Origin: JBCCTX01 sp964468435
Lineage (GTDB): Bacteria; Bacteroidota; Bacteroidia; J057
DNA length: 64,000 bases
Assembly (NCBI GenBank): GCA_964468435.1
Contig: CAYXVE010000011.1
Location: 47,742-111,741, forward strand
Direction: 5' to 3'
Every line of letters begins with the position of its first letter. The stretch's first letter is position 1. Both the position numbers and the translations under genes were made by a program. Shown here one piece after another: positions 17,883 through 27,283 of this stretch. The notes beneath the pieces are model-generated. The model was not told the DNA's origin. It worked only from the letters and a program-made list of their open reading frames with translations, and searched no databases.

Positions 17883-18701
17883 TTACCAACTGCCACTAGA
17901 TCCACCTCCTCCGAAAGAACCCCCGCTAAAGCCCCCAAAAGAGCTTCCACCGCCAAACCCACCACCGCTCCAGCTTCCTCCTCCCCAAGAGCTACTTCCC
18001 CCACCTACTGTTCCTCCCCACCAATAAGGTCCACTACCATAGTAGCCTCTGCCCCGGCCACCACGTCCTCCGCCGCCACCTCCTGTGCGATTGAAAAAAA
18101 GCACAAGGAAAAACAGGATCATGATCAATAAGAATACAGGAAAATCACCTCCATCATCCCGACTATCATTATCAGTCTGTGTATAGTATTGTTGCCGGGC
18201 GGCATCGGAATACTCTCCAGCGGCAAGTTTATGCAGTGATGTCACCCCTTCCAGAAGTCCCTGGAAGTAATCTCCATTCCTGAAGTAGGGTATTATATCC
18301 TTTTGTATGACATTGTATGATGCCAGATCAGGTACTGCACCTTCTAATCCATAACCCACTTCAATTCTCACCTGTCTCGAATCAGGATATAATGCTACCA
18401 GAATTCCATTGTCATTTTCAGCTCCACCAATTCCCCATTTCTCTGCTAGGTTGTAGGTGTAATCTTCAATTACCTCTCCCTGCGGCAGATCCAGAATAGC
18501 TACAGCTATTTCGTTAGAAGTAGTTTCAGCCCGCTTGGTCAGAAAGGATTCCAGCGATTGTTGCTGTTGCACTGTGAGGAGATTTTTATAGTCATTGACA
18601 AACCCCCTGTATTCAGGAAACTCCTGTGCGAGAACACTCAATGTGTGCAAACATACATAGGAGAACAACAGCAAGGATTTGATCAGTCTTCGTTGGTTCA
18701 T
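17883..18701 (-). CDS. TPM-domain membrane protein (YgcG family) with Gly/Ser-rich tail
   Basis: 272 residues: signal peptide (LLLFSYVCLHTLSVLA), TPM domain at about 30-160 (GFVNDYKNLLTVQQQQSLES, NDNGILVALYPDSRQVRIEVGYGLEGAVPD), one transmembrane helix (FPVFLLIMILFFLVLFF), then a tail made almost wholly of Gly, Ser and aromatic residues ending GGSSGSW. This is the YgcG-type architecture found with LemA. The TPM domain faces the periplasm; some members show acid-phosphatase activity in plants, but the bacterial role is unclear. Confidence 0.88.
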   Translation of the reverse strand: MNQRRLIKSLLLFSYVCLHTLSVLAQEFPEYRGFVNDYKNLLTVQQQQSLESFLTKRAETTSNEIAVAILDLPQGEVIEDYTYNLAEKWGIGGAENDNGILVALYPDSRQVRIEVGYGLEGAVPDLASYNVIQKDIIPYFRNGDYFQGLLEGVTSLHKLAAGEYSDAARQQYYTQTDNDSRDDGGDFPVFLLIMILFFLVLFFNRTGGGGGGRGGRGRGYYGSGPYWWGGTVGGGSSSWGGGSWSGGGFGGGSSFGGFSGGSFGGGGSSGSW

Positions 18702-18716
18702 ATAAAATATAACTTG

Positions 18717-19169
18717 CTATCCATAAGAAATATCATCAGACAGTTCATTCTGGTCTGATTCTTTACGAGGAAAAAAGGTTTGCAGTTTTTCTCCAGCCTG
18801 ATGAACCCCCTTAAGCACCCCCGAGAGAAAATTTCCATTGCGGAAATCATCCTGCATTTCTTTCACAACTTGATCCCAGAAGTCTTCGGGGACAGCCTCA
18901 TCAATACCAGCATCGGCTATCAATGAAAACTTGTGATCCTTTACAGCCAGGTAGATCAATACGCCATTTCTTTCTGCGGTTTCTCCCATCTCTAATTCAT
19001 GAAAAACCTGCCAAGCTCTACTGAGAGCATCTCCATGTTTGCAGTGATCTTCCAGATGTAAACGTATTTCTCCAGAGGTTTTGTTTTCTGAATTTCGTAT
19101 GGCCTCTATGATCTGTTTTTCTTCTTTTTTTGAAAAGAATCTTCCAGCAGGTTTATCAAACCAACCCAT
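18717..19169 (-). CDS. Soluble TPM-domain protein
   Basis: 150 residues forming a single TPM domain (IRNSENKTSGEIRLHLED, AERNGVLIYLAVKDHKFSLIADAGIDEAVPEDFW, NGNFLSGVLKGVHQAG) with no signal peptide or membrane helix. It is a paralogue of the gene downstream and sits between it and lemA, forming the lemA-TPM-TPM cluster common in Bacteroidota. Being cytoplasmic, it may act on the inner face of whatever the membrane-bound paralogue acts on. Confidence 0.85.
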   Translation of the reverse strand: MGWFDKPAGRFFSKKEEKQIIEAIRNSENKTSGEIRLHLEDHCKHGDALSRAWQVFHELEMGETAERNGVLIYLAVKDHKFSLIADAGIDEAVPEDFWDQVVKEMQDDFRNGNFLSGVLKGVHQAGEKLQTFFPRKESDQNELSDDISYG

Positions 19170-19214
19170 ATGATGTACTTTGTAATCTACTCGTAATCCA
19201 ATTGAGCCGTAGCA

Positions 19215-19814
19215 TTAATTAAAATCTACTTGTGGTGCATTTTCTATCCCTTCTGACCCTTCAAAATAAGCGACAGGTTCAAATCCGAAGAAGTTGGCAA
19301 AAATATTGGCCGGAAATTGCTTAATGTAAGTATTGTAGTCTCTGGCCACTTCGTTAAATTTTTGCCTTTCACGGGCTATGCGATTTTCCGTACCCTCCAG
19401 TTGAACCATCAGATTATTAAACTGCTCATTGGCTTTGAGGTCTGGATATCGCTCCACCACAACCATTAAGCGGGAAAGCATCTGCCCGAGTTGTCCCTGG
19501 GCATTGGCATATTGCTGCATCAGTTGTGGATTTTGCAGGATATTCTCACTCATGGTTATCTGTCCTACCTTTGACCTTGCTTCAGTAACCTGGGTAAGTG
19601 TCTCTTGTTCAAAGTCTTTATACCCCCTTACAGTCTCTACGAGATTGGGGATGAGATCTGCACGGCGCTGATACATATTCCTTACCTGACCCCATTGAGA
19701 CTCTACCTGTTCCTCAAGTGTTACCATCTTGTTCTGACGGCCTTTGGCAGTAAAAAACAGATATATTCCACTGATCACGACAATCAGTATAAATACTGTA
19801 AATAATCTTTTCAT
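19215..19814 (-). CDS. lemA: LemA family protein
   Basis: 199 residues with an N-terminal membrane anchor (FTVFILIVVISGIYLFF) and the LemA helical core: VESQWGQVRNMYQRRADLIPNLVETVRGY, then LMVVVERYPDLKANEQF, then ENRIARERQKFNEVARDYN. It is the first gene of the lemA-TPM-TPM cluster. LemA proteins are envelope proteins of unknown biochemical function that co-occur with TPM proteins. Confidence 0.95.
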   Translation of the reverse strand: MKRLFTVFILIVVISGIYLFFTAKGRQNKMVTLEEQVESQWGQVRNMYQRRADLIPNLVETVRGYKDFEQETLTQVTEARSKVGQITMSENILQNPQLMQQYANAQGQLGQMLSRLMVVVERYPDLKANEQFNNLMVQLEGTENRIARERQKFNEVARDYNTYIKQFPANIFANFFGFEPVAYFEGSEGIENAPQVDFN

Positions 19815-20007
19815 AAAAACTAGTACGTTATAAATGTGAGGTAAAGATAAAAAAAATACCCTACAATTGATTTTATCACTTGTTACTATTCATGGAATAA
19901 AATTGACCATCCATATCTTGAGTATGAAAAACATTACATTCAACTAATAAATTGCAGAATAGGACGTTTCTAGTAAAAAATTAAGCAAAGCGGGGATCAT
20001 GTAAATT

Positions 20008-21390
20008 ATGGGAAAGACTACATCGCTGATACATACCTATCCCGAACAGTGGAAAAACGAAAACCCTGGAAAAATTGCTCTGATTCATAATGATAGTGGA
20101 AGACAACTCATGTACCACCAGTTTGCTAAGATGGTAAATGACGTGGCTTCCAGGTTGTTGGATATAGGTATCGAACCCGGAGACAGGATAGCTGTGTTAC
20201 TACCCCCTTGTATAGAAGGGGTAGTATTGCTATATGCCAGTGCCAAGGTCGGTGCTATATACGTACCCTTCAACTTACAGTTACCCAAACGGGAATTCAT
20301 CAGAAGGATACAGTTCATTCATCCCAAGGCATTCTTTTTTGTCGGGACCACACAGAAAGGGGATTGTAGTATTGTAGGGCGGACTGTCAGACATATGTGT
20401 CCATTGATTTCTCATTTTATTCAGATCGATCTCGAAAAAAATGGGAAAAATCACCTTATCCATGGGATTTCATCCTGGGAAAACTTTGTTCGTACTTCTT
20501 CCTCTTTCAGGGTAACCTCCTCTTTGGGGTACTCCAGCAGAATGCGAAAACTGAAAAAATCTATCCATGCATGGAGTCCTCTGGTAATGTTTTTCGACGG
20601 GATACACAAAAGACCTGTACTGCTTTGTCATGAAAATATCATGGTACAAGCTGTGCTCATGCATCAGCAAGCCAACATCAACCAACAAACCAAGATATTG
20701 GTCAATCAGCTATTTTCGGAAATGAGCAACCTGATACACAGTATCTGTGCAACCATTGCCGCAGGGGGAACGGTCATTCTCTCTGAGGCATTTGACCCCA
20801 TACGCACGCATCAGATTATTGAAAATTATTGCATTACGCATCTCAATCAAAGTGTTAGAGATTATGAGTCGATTTGGGATGAAACCCCGCCACATACTTG
20901 TCGTCATCCTTCTCTCGTATTTGCCATATACCAGGCAGGGGGAGGTGAGAAAATGTTTCAGGAGCATTTCCTGGGCAAGATGAGATCTTTTGCACCAGGT
21001 TTTGGCACAGGTCTACATCTCCCAGAAGCAGGAGGCTACATCAGTTTTAATCGTATGGGGATATCCCAACACAATATCCCAAGTGAACTCACCATTTACC
21101 CGAGCATCGTACCCATCAGCGTGCGCGAACCTGTAAAAGTAGATCAGACGGCTGGAGATGAGTTGCCGAAAGACCATCCAGGAGACATTTATATACACCC
21201 GCCAGCGGTTTTTCTGGGCTACTTTAAAAGTCCCAAACCAACCAGTCAGTTACTCACACGCGAAGGACTGTTGGCCACTAGAATTAAAGGAAGCGTTTCC
21301 TATTCGGGGACCCAACTGGTATTACCTGATCTGGGAAATAACAAAGAGCAAACTTCTCACAAGGTAGCGCATTCTCCATTAATTATTTAA
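20008..21390 (+). CDS. Degenerate AMP-binding (acyl-CoA synthetase-like) protein
   Basis: 460 residues related to the ANL adenylate-forming enzymes. The N-terminal half is recognisable (GDRIAVLLPPCIEGVVLLYASAKVGAIYVPFNLQLP), as are the GTVILSEAFDP block and EAGGYISFN. The ATP-binding loop that should read TSGTTGxPK is instead FFDGIHKRPVLL, the TGD motif reads ATRIKG, and the C-terminal lid domain with its catalytic Lys is absent. It is therefore probably not an adenylating enzyme. It could be a binding or regulatory protein, or a gene in decay that still has an open frame. It is 38 nt upstream of an MlaF-like ATPase gene. Confidence 0.75.
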   Translation: MGKTTSLIHTYPEQWKNENPGKIALIHNDSGRQLMYHQFAKMVNDVASRLLDIGIEPGDRIAVLLPPCIEGVVLLYASAKVGAIYVPFNLQLPKREFIRRIQFIHPKAFFFVGTTQKGDCSIVGRTVRHMCPLISHFIQIDLEKNGKNHLIHGISSWENFVRTSSSFRVTSSLGYSSRMRKLKKSIHAWSPLVMFFDGIHKRPVLLCHENIMVQAVLMHQQANINQQTKILVNQLFSEMSNLIHSICATIAAGGTVILSEAFDPIRTHQIIENYCITHLNQSVRDYESIWDETPPHTCRHPSLVFAIYQAGGGEKMFQEHFLGKMRSFAPGFGTGLHLPEAGGYISFNRMGISQHNIPSELTIYPSIVPISVREPVKVDQTAGDELPKDHPGDIYIHPPAVFLGYFKSPKPTSQLLTREGLLATRIKGSVSYSGTQLVLPDLGNNKEQTSHKVAHSPLII

Positions 21391-21394
21391 TTTG

Positions 21395-21402
21395 TACCTT
21401 TG
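21395..21402 (+). promoter_or_regulatory. Candidate -7 element (TACCTTTG) for the MlaF-like gene
   Basis: An exact TAnnTTTG match lies 26 nt before the ATG of the ABC ATPase gene, just after the stop of the AMP-binding gene. The -33 element is not evident, so co-transcription with the gene upstream is equally possible. Confidence 0.3.
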
Positions 21403-21428
21403 GAGTTACTTAACCGTAACTTGATCTA

Positions 21429-22169
21429 ATGGGTATAGATGTTATCAATCTCCAGAAATCATTTGGAGATAACCACGTATTGACAGGAATAGATTTCAGA
21501 ATCGAAAAGGGCAAGATCAACATGATCATCGGCGCCAGCGGTAGTGGCAAGAGTGTGATGCTGAAATGTATAGTAGGATTGATCACACCAGATGAAGGTG
21601 AAATACTGTATGATGGCTTGGATTTCCACGGAGCCCCGCGTTTAGAAAAGAAAAAAATACGACAAAGTATCGGAATGCTGTTTCAGGGGTCTGCACTATT
21701 TGACTCTATGACTGCTGAGGCAAATATTTCCTTTCCCTTGAAAATGTTTACTTCACAAAGTGCTTCCGAGATCCACGAAAGGGTCAATTTCTGTCTGGAA
21801 AGGGTAAATCTACCAGGTGTCAATAAGCTCTATCCCTCAGAACTATCGGGAGGGATGCAAAAACGGGTAGGAATAGCACGTGCCATTGCCCTGAATCCAA
21901 AATATCTTTTTGTTGATGAACCTAACTCCGGCCTGGATCCCCCGACAGCTTCAGTGATCGATAAGCTAATAGAAGAGCTTACTCACGAATACCAAATGAC
22001 TACCGTTGTAGTCAGTCATGATCTCAACAGTATCATGAATGTGGGCGATAAGATTATGTTTCTGTATAAAGGACATAAAGAATGGGAAGGCTCAAAAAGG
22101 GAAATTCTGGATACCGACAGTGAAGCCATGCGAAATTTTGTATTCGTTTCTGATCTCATCAAGAAATGA
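21429..22169 (+). CDS. ABC transporter ATP-binding protein, MlaF-like
   Basis: 246 residues. Walker A is GASGSGKS at about residue 37, the signature LSGGMQKRVGIARA, Walker B YLFVDEPNSGLDP, and the switch His in VVVSHDLNS. Sequence character (IGMLFQGSALFDSMTAEANISFPL) matches MlaF/Ttg2A, the ATPase of the lipid-transporting MlaFEDB complex. The permease MlaE and the MCE protein MlaD are not in this stretch; the partner must be elsewhere. Confidence 0.88.
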   Translation: MGIDVINLQKSFGDNHVLTGIDFRIEKGKINMIIGASGSGKSVMLKCIVGLITPDEGEILYDGLDFHGAPRLEKKKIRQSIGMLFQGSALFDSMTAEANISFPLKMFTSQSASEIHERVNFCLERVNLPGVNKLYPSELSGGMQKRVGIARAIALNPKYLFVDEPNSGLDPPTASVIDKLIEELTHEYQMTTVVVSHDLNSIMNVGDKIMFLYKGHKEWEGSKREILDTDSEAMRNFVFVSDLIKK

Positions 22170-22296
22170 GCCCTAATATTCGACCAATTGTTTCTGTATA
22201 TTCCAGGAATATATTACTTTAGCATTTATTATTGCTTCAAGCGTATCTTCAAAAACATTCATAGTGTGCATCTTCTCTGTGAACCTTCCGTAGCGT

Positions 22297-24300
22297 ATGG
22301 ATCCCAAGGAAAACATTAAGCAACTGAGTGATGAACTCCGGCAGCATAACTACAACTATTACGTGCTGGCATCTCCTACGATCTCTGATTATGAATTTGA
22401 TCAGAAGTTGAAGGATTTGGAGAAACTTGAAGCTGAATATCCCGAATACCGGCAGCCAGACTCTCCTACTCAACGAATAGGTGGAGAAATCACGAAGTCA
22501 TTCCCGACTTTCAGGCATGAAATTCCCATGCTAAGCCTAGGTAACAGCTATTCACAAAGCGAGATTGCAGAGTTTGACAAACAAGTATCCAAACTGACGG
22601 AAGGTCAGCCCTACAGCTATTTGCTGGAGCATAAATTCGATGGAGTTTCTCTCAGTCTACATTATGACCGGGGAATCCTCCGCCACGGAGTCACACGCGG
22701 AGATGGATACAGCGGTGATGATATCACAAATAATGTAAAAACCATCTATTCCATCCCATTAAAACTAAGAGGAAATGGATATCCGGAAAAGCTGGAAGTT
22801 AGAGGCGAAGTGGTCATGTATAGAGCGGATTTTATCAAATTAAATGAGAACCGAGAAAAAGAAGAGCTTCCACCGCTTATGAATCCCAGAAATACTACCG
22901 CAGGAACATTAAAACTCCAGGACTCAAGAGAAGTAGCCAAACGTCCATTACACTACTTTGCGTATTTTCTGGCTCTGGATCCATTGATTGTGCAAACTGA
23001 TGCAGAGCAGATGGACTTATTGCAGGAATGGGGATTTTCCATTGGTGGCATGCATCAGATTTGTGATAATCTCGATGAAATATTCTCATATTTAGCTCAA
23101 TGGGAAAACAAAAGACACAATTTGGACTATGACATAGATGGGATTGTAATCAAAGTCAATGAACTCTCTTTAAGGGAGGAGTTGGGGAGTACATCGAAGT
23201 CTCCTCGCTGGGCTATTGCCTACAAGTACAAGGCTGAGGAATCTATCACGAATGTCAAATCTGTAGACTTTCAGGTTGGGAGAACGGGTAAAATAACTCC
23301 TGTAGCCAATCTTACACCCGTGGTATTGGCCGGAACAACCGTAAAAAGAGCTTCTGTACACAATGCAGATGAAATCGAACGCCTAGGGTTGCACCTGGGA
23401 GATACGGTTACTATCGAAAAGGGTGGAGATATCATTCCTAAGATTACAAGTGTAATTAAAAATAAACGAGAGGAAGGTTCTCAACCTGTAGAATTTCCTA
23501 CTCATTGCCCTGAATGTGGAACCCAGCTCTATCGCCCTGAGGAAGAAGTTAATCATTTCTGTCCCAACATCAATGGCTGTCCTCCTCAGATCAAGGGCAG
23601 GATCAAACACTTTGCCAGCAGGAAAGCCATGGACATAGATGGCCTGGGGAATGAGATCGTCAATCAACTGGTGGAAGAAGGTCTGATACAGACCTATGCA
23701 GATTTATATAATCTTACTTATGATCAGCTTATAGAATTGGAAAGATTTGCAGACCTTTCTGCCAGAAATCTATTAAAGGGCATTGAAAAAAGTAAGGAGC
23801 AACCTTTTGAACGGGTATTGTTTGGTCTGGGGATCAGATATGTGGGAGAAACGGTTGCGCGAAAATTGAGCAGACATGTGAAAAGTATAGACAAGTTGAC
23901 GGATGCCGACGAGGAATCCCTTGCTGAAATTCCGGATATCGGTAGCAGGATTGCTGAAAGTATTGTAAATTTTTTCAAAAAACAGGAAAACATAGATCTT
24001 GTAAAACAATTGAAGCAGGCTGGATTAAAGTTGGAAATTGAGGAAAAAGATGGAATAGATCAGGAAGACCAGAAATTATCTGGAAAGAGTTTTGTAATTT
24101 CTGGTGTATTTGAAATAATGAGCAGGGATGAACTCAAAAAGATAATAACCCAACATGGAGGACAAGTCAAAGGGTCACTTTCAGGTAAAACAACCTATTT
24201 ATTAACAGGAGATAATGCCGGGCCTTCAAAACTGGAAAAAGCTGAAAAACTAGGCGTGGAGATTATCTCAGAAGCTGCATTTCTGAAATTACTGGAATGA
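22297..24300 (+). CDS. ligA: NAD-dependent DNA ligase
   Basis: 667 residues, the usual size. Domains in order: Ia (about 1-65), adenylation domain with the active-site motif HKFDG (Lys about 110), OB fold, four-Cys zinc finger (HCPECGTQL ... NHFCPNINGCP), helix-hairpin-helix repeats (LEIPDIGSRIAESIV region) and C-terminal BRCT (LSGKSFVISGVFE). It seals nicks in replication and repair using NAD+. It overlaps the next gene by four bases; ligA-DUF6913-dapA is a conserved Bacteroidota order. Confidence 0.97.
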   Translation: MDPKENIKQLSDELRQHNYNYYVLASPTISDYEFDQKLKDLEKLEAEYPEYRQPDSPTQRIGGEITKSFPTFRHEIPMLSLGNSYSQSEIAEFDKQVSKLTEGQPYSYLLEHKFDGVSLSLHYDRGILRHGVTRGDGYSGDDITNNVKTIYSIPLKLRGNGYPEKLEVRGEVVMYRADFIKLNENREKEELPPLMNPRNTTAGTLKLQDSREVAKRPLHYFAYFLALDPLIVQTDAEQMDLLQEWGFSIGGMHQICDNLDEIFSYLAQWENKRHNLDYDIDGIVIKVNELSLREELGSTSKSPRWAIAYKYKAEESITNVKSVDFQVGRTGKITPVANLTPVVLAGTTVKRASVHNADEIERLGLHLGDTVTIEKGGDIIPKITSVIKNKREEGSQPVEFPTHCPECGTQLYRPEEEVNHFCPNINGCPPQIKGRIKHFASRKAMDIDGLGNEIVNQLVEEGLIQTYADLYNLTYDQLIELERFADLSARNLLKGIEKSKEQPFERVLFGLGIRYVGETVARKLSRHVKSIDKLTDADEESLAEIPDIGSRIAESIVNFFKKQENIDLVKQLKQAGLKLEIEEKDGIDQEDQKLSGKSFVISGVFEIMSRDELKKIITQHGGQVKGSLSGKTTYLLTGDNAGPSKLEKAEKLGVEIISEAAFLKLLE

Positions 24301-24851
24301 AATGGATTGATCAAATAAGAGCTAAACTATCGAGAAAGCGCTACATGAAGATAGAGTCTGTGAATGGAAAATACGAGCGGGACTTTCTCAATCTGTCAGG
24401 TGCTGTGAAGGTTGGCCTGATCGTCAACCTCACGAAAATCTCGGAGGTCAATTTGCAGCAGATACAGCATTTTCTGGACATGCTTTTTACACAAAAGAAG
24501 GAACTACTGGTGATAGAATTAAATTTCCAGAAGAAAAGCGAGCCGGTACTTCAGGGTAACTACGATCATATCTTTATCAATCCCCTAGACCTCAACTGGT
24601 TAAGATTTCCCAGCGATGAAATTGTCGACCAGTTGCAGGAGCTATCCATAGATGTCCTATTAAATCTTGATCAAAGTGATCAGATCACGTCAAAATATCT
24701 TTGTAGTGTCATGAATGCCAGAACCAGAGTAGGTATTCACGAAGAAGGATTTGAAGATTGCTATGAAGTGATGATAGCTCATCAACCCGTAGATCAGGTA
24801 AAATATCTGATTCAAACCTTTGAGGGTTATTTGAGTATGACCCGTAAATAA
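24297..24851 (+). CDS. DUF6913 family protein
   Basis: 184 residues, soluble, with an alpha/beta character (AVKVGLIVNLTKISEVNLQ, NYDHIFINPLDLNWLRFP, DVLLNLDQSDQITSKYLCSVMNARTRVGI). Position between ligA and dapA and sequence type match the DUF6913 proteins of Bacteroidota. The function is unknown. Its ATG overlaps the ligA stop. Confidence 0.85.
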   Translation: MKWIDQIRAKLSRKRYMKIESVNGKYERDFLNLSGAVKVGLIVNLTKISEVNLQQIQHFLDMLFTQKKELLVIELNFQKKSEPVLQGNYDHIFINPLDLNWLRFPSDEIVDQLQELSIDVLLNLDQSDQITSKYLCSVMNARTRVGIHEEGFEDCYEVMIAHQPVDQVKYLIQTFEGYLSMTRK

Positions 24852-24859
24852 AGACGATC

Positions 24860-25762
24860 ATGAGTAATTTTTCTGGAACGGGAGTGGCCGTTATCACCCC
24901 CTTCAATCGCAAGGGCGATATCGATATAGATGCACTTAGAAAGATTATCAAGCACCTGATTAAGGGCAATATAGATTATCTTATCGCATTGGGGACTACA
25001 GCGGAGACTCCGGTATTATCTTCTGAAGAGAAAAAACAGATTCTGGATATATTTTTTCAGGAGGCTGAACATAAGGTGCCCATTGTGGTAGGTGCAGGAG
25101 GTAGTCATACTAAAGCGATCTGCAAAGAAGTGGAAATCTACACACGTTTGTACAGACCTTCCGGATTTCTGTCTGTATGTCCCTTTTACAGCAAACCTAC
25201 CCAGCAGGGAATGTATGAGCACTTCCATGCGATATCTGCTTCTTCTGATCTCCCTATCATTCTCTACAATATTCCTGGAAGGACTGGCATAAACCTGCAA
25301 CCCGAAACCGTTATTTCCCTAGCAAGCAATCACAGCAATATTGTTGCCATCAAAGAGTGCTCAGGAGATCTTAGTCAGAGCATGTACATAGAGGAGCATA
25401 AACCCAGCTTTTTTCAGCTTCTGGGAGGTGATGATCAATTATCTATACCCATGATGAGCATCGGAGCAATTGGCGTAATCTCAGTTCTGGCCAATGCATT
25501 CCCTCAATTATATAGCAATATGCTAAATCATGCACTTAAGTCGGATTATACGATTGCCCGCAGGTATTTTTATCAATTATATCCCCTTATGAAGGTATGT
25601 TTTGAAGAAGGAAACCCAACTGGGATCAAATCGATCATGCATGAACTAGGATTCTGTTTACCGGATACACGATTGCCAATCGTGTCGGCAAGTGATAAAC
25701 TAAGGAAAAAAATAGTAAAAGAACTAACATCTGTACAGACAGATGCTAGTTCTAATCAATAA
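24860..25762 (+). CDS. dapA: 4-hydroxy-tetrahydrodipicolinate synthase
   Basis: 300 residues, a TIM-barrel class I aldolase. The substrate motif is LIALGTTAETPVLS (family GTTGE), the Tyr block is IILYNIPGRTG, and the Schiff-base Lys sits in IVAIKECSGD. The enzyme condenses pyruvate with aspartate semialdehyde at the entry to lysine and diaminopimelate synthesis. It is 8 nt after the DUF6913 gene and is likely part of the ligA operon. Confidence 0.95.
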   Translation: MSNFSGTGVAVITPFNRKGDIDIDALRKIIKHLIKGNIDYLIALGTTAETPVLSSEEKKQILDIFFQEAEHKVPIVVGAGGSHTKAICKEVEIYTRLYRPSGFLSVCPFYSKPTQQGMYEHFHAISASSDLPIILYNIPGRTGINLQPETVISLASNHSNIVAIKECSGDLSQSMYIEEHKPSFFQLLGGDDQLSIPMMSIGAIGVISVLANAFPQLYSNMLNHALKSDYTIARRYFYQLYPLMKVCFEEGNPTGIKSIMHELGFCLPDTRLPIVSASDKLRKKIVKELTSVQTDASSNQ

Positions 25763-25785
25763 TAAGCGAGATACCGTGATGACTG

Positions 25786-25968
25786 TTAGTCCTCTTGGGC
25801 ATTTTTCATGTCCTGGACTTCCTTACGTATATCCTGTGCCAGATTTTTAATGTCTTGCATGTGTTTTCTGATACGAGTACCTGCAGCCTTATTATTCTTT
25901 TCGTAGAATTTCTGAAAATCTTCAGAGCTTTGCTCGATAATGCTTTTAAGTTGTTCGAATTTTTCCAT
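25786..25968 (-). CDS. Histone H1-like (Hc1 type) small protein
   Basis: 60 residues, helical, with RFEQ/FEQLKSII, DFQKFYEKNNKAAGTRIRKHMQDIKNLAQDIRKEVQDMKN. The AAGTR(I/V)RK..MQDLKNLAQDIR block is the signature of the short histone H1-like proteins of Bacteroidota. Expected to be an abundant DNA-binding or nucleoid protein, though this version is less basic than chlamydial Hc1. It is monocistronic, convergent with dapA. Confidence 0.88.
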   Translation of the reverse strand: MEKFEQLKSIIEQSSEDFQKFYEKNNKAAGTRIRKHMQDIKNLAQDIRKEVQDMKNAQED

Positions 25969-26032
25969 CTTGATACAAATTACTGGTCGCTAAGATAGAT
26001 ATTATTATCTAATTATTTAAATAAAAGAAATT

Positions 26033-27283
26033 TTAAAGTGCGTAAGAAGGAAGTTGCACGTTGAGATAATACCCATTTTGTTGCTTTTCTCTAAGTTTCT
26101 CAAATGCCTCTAATGTATAATCCACGTCTTCTGCAGAATGCATAGCAGTGGGGATCAGTCTGAGAATGATCCCTCCTCTTTCAATCACTGGATAAATCAC
26201 CCCTGAAACGAACAGTTGGTGACTCTCTCTCAAATCTCTTATGATAGCAATCGACTCTGCAACAGAACCCCTCAAATAAACGGGAGTAACGGGAGATTTA
26301 GTATTACCTATATCAAATCCACGCTCTTTCAAACCATTTTGGAGTCGATTCACAATAAACCAGAGCTTTTCCCTCAACTCAGGTCTGTTTCTCAACATTT
26401 CAAGACGTTTGATAGCACCTATGGTCATCGCTAGGCAAAGGGACTTAGCATAGATCTGACTACGCATGTTGTATTTGAGGTAGCGAATGACATACTTATC
26501 TGCCGTAACAAACGCACCAAATCCTGCCATGCTTTTGGCGAAGGTACAGAATAGCACGTCGATTTTATCCTGAACCCCAAAATATTCTCCTGTTCCCATA
26601 CCGGTAGAGCCCATTACACCGAAGCCATGAGCATCGTCCACAAATACTCTGGCATTGTATTTTTCTTTGAGTCTGATGACTTCGTCAAGTTGGCCCAGAT
26701 CACCTCTCATTCCGAATACACCTTCTGTAATGATCAGAATTCCACCCCCTGACTGTCTCACCAGTCTTTGAGCTTTTTTCAAACGATCTTCCAGTTGTTC
26801 CATATCATTATGGGCAAAAACGAATCTTTTAGCCATACTCATACTCATTCCGTCCATAATGCATGCATGAGAAAGCTGATCATAGACAATAATATCCTTA
26901 CGATCGGTGAGTGCCTGTACGATAGATGCACAGCCCTGATAGCCAAAATTGAGCAAAAAGGCATCTTCTTTTTGCATAAAATCGGCTACTTGTCGTTCGA
27001 ATTCTTCATGATAATCTGTATTACCTGTAAGCACACGCGATCCCATAGGCGCTGCAAGACCAAATTCTGCGGCTGCCTCAGCATCTACTTTACGTATTTC
27101 TGGATGATTGGCCAATCCCAGATAGCTGTTCAGTGACCAGGTGAGAACTTCTTTTCCTCTAAACCTCATCCGGGAACTGATTTCTCCTTCCAACTTGGGG
27201 TATGTGAGAAATCCATGTCCTATTTCAGAAAACTGTCCCAAGTCAGTGGACATATTCCGAGTTATTTTGTCGAAGATATCCAA
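26033..27283 (-). CDS. PLP-dependent alpha-oxoamine synthase (serine palmitoyltransferase/KBL/BioF-like)
   Basis: About 416 residues. LTWSLNSYLGLANHPEI, GNTDYHEEFERQVADF, GYQGCASI, DQLSHACIMDGM, VFVDDAHGFGVMG (PLP-binding Asp and His) and TFAKSMAGFGAFV (Schiff-base Lys) are family landmarks. These enzymes condense an amino acid with an acyl-CoA; in Bacteroidota the close relatives are candidates for sphingolipid or 2-amino-3-ketobutyrate chemistry. I start at a TTG (27283) giving LDIFDKITRN, which aligns with the MDIFDKITKN start of relatives; the ATG at 27322 would add 13 unrelated residues. The acyl donor is not decided by sequence. Confidence 0.85.
   Translation of the reverse strand: MDIFDKITRNMSTDLGQFSEIGHGFLTYPKLEGEISSRMRFRGKEVLTWSLNSYLGLANHPEIRKVDAEAAAEFGLAAPMGSRVLTGNTDYHEEFERQVADFMQKEDAFLLNFGYQGCASIVQALTDRKDIIVYDQLSHACIMDGMSMSMAKRFVFAHNDMEQLEDRLKKAQRLVRQSGGGILIITEGVFGMRGDLGQLDEVIRLKEKYNARVFVDDAHGFGVMGSTGMGTGEYFGVQDKIDVLFCTFAKSMAGFGAFVTADKYVIRYLKYNMRSQIYAKSLCLAMTIGAIKRLEMLRNRPELREKLWFIVNRLQNGLKERGFDIGNTKSPVTPVYLRGSVAESIAIIRDLRESHQLFVSGVIYPVIERGGIILRLIPTAMHSAEDVDYTLEAFEKLREKQQNGYYLNVQLPSYAL

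Noticed and set aside
17853..18131. Plus-strand Thr/Ser/Pro-rich frame opposite the TPM gene
   Set aside because: It is the antisense of the Gly/Ser-rich tail of the YgcG-like protein.
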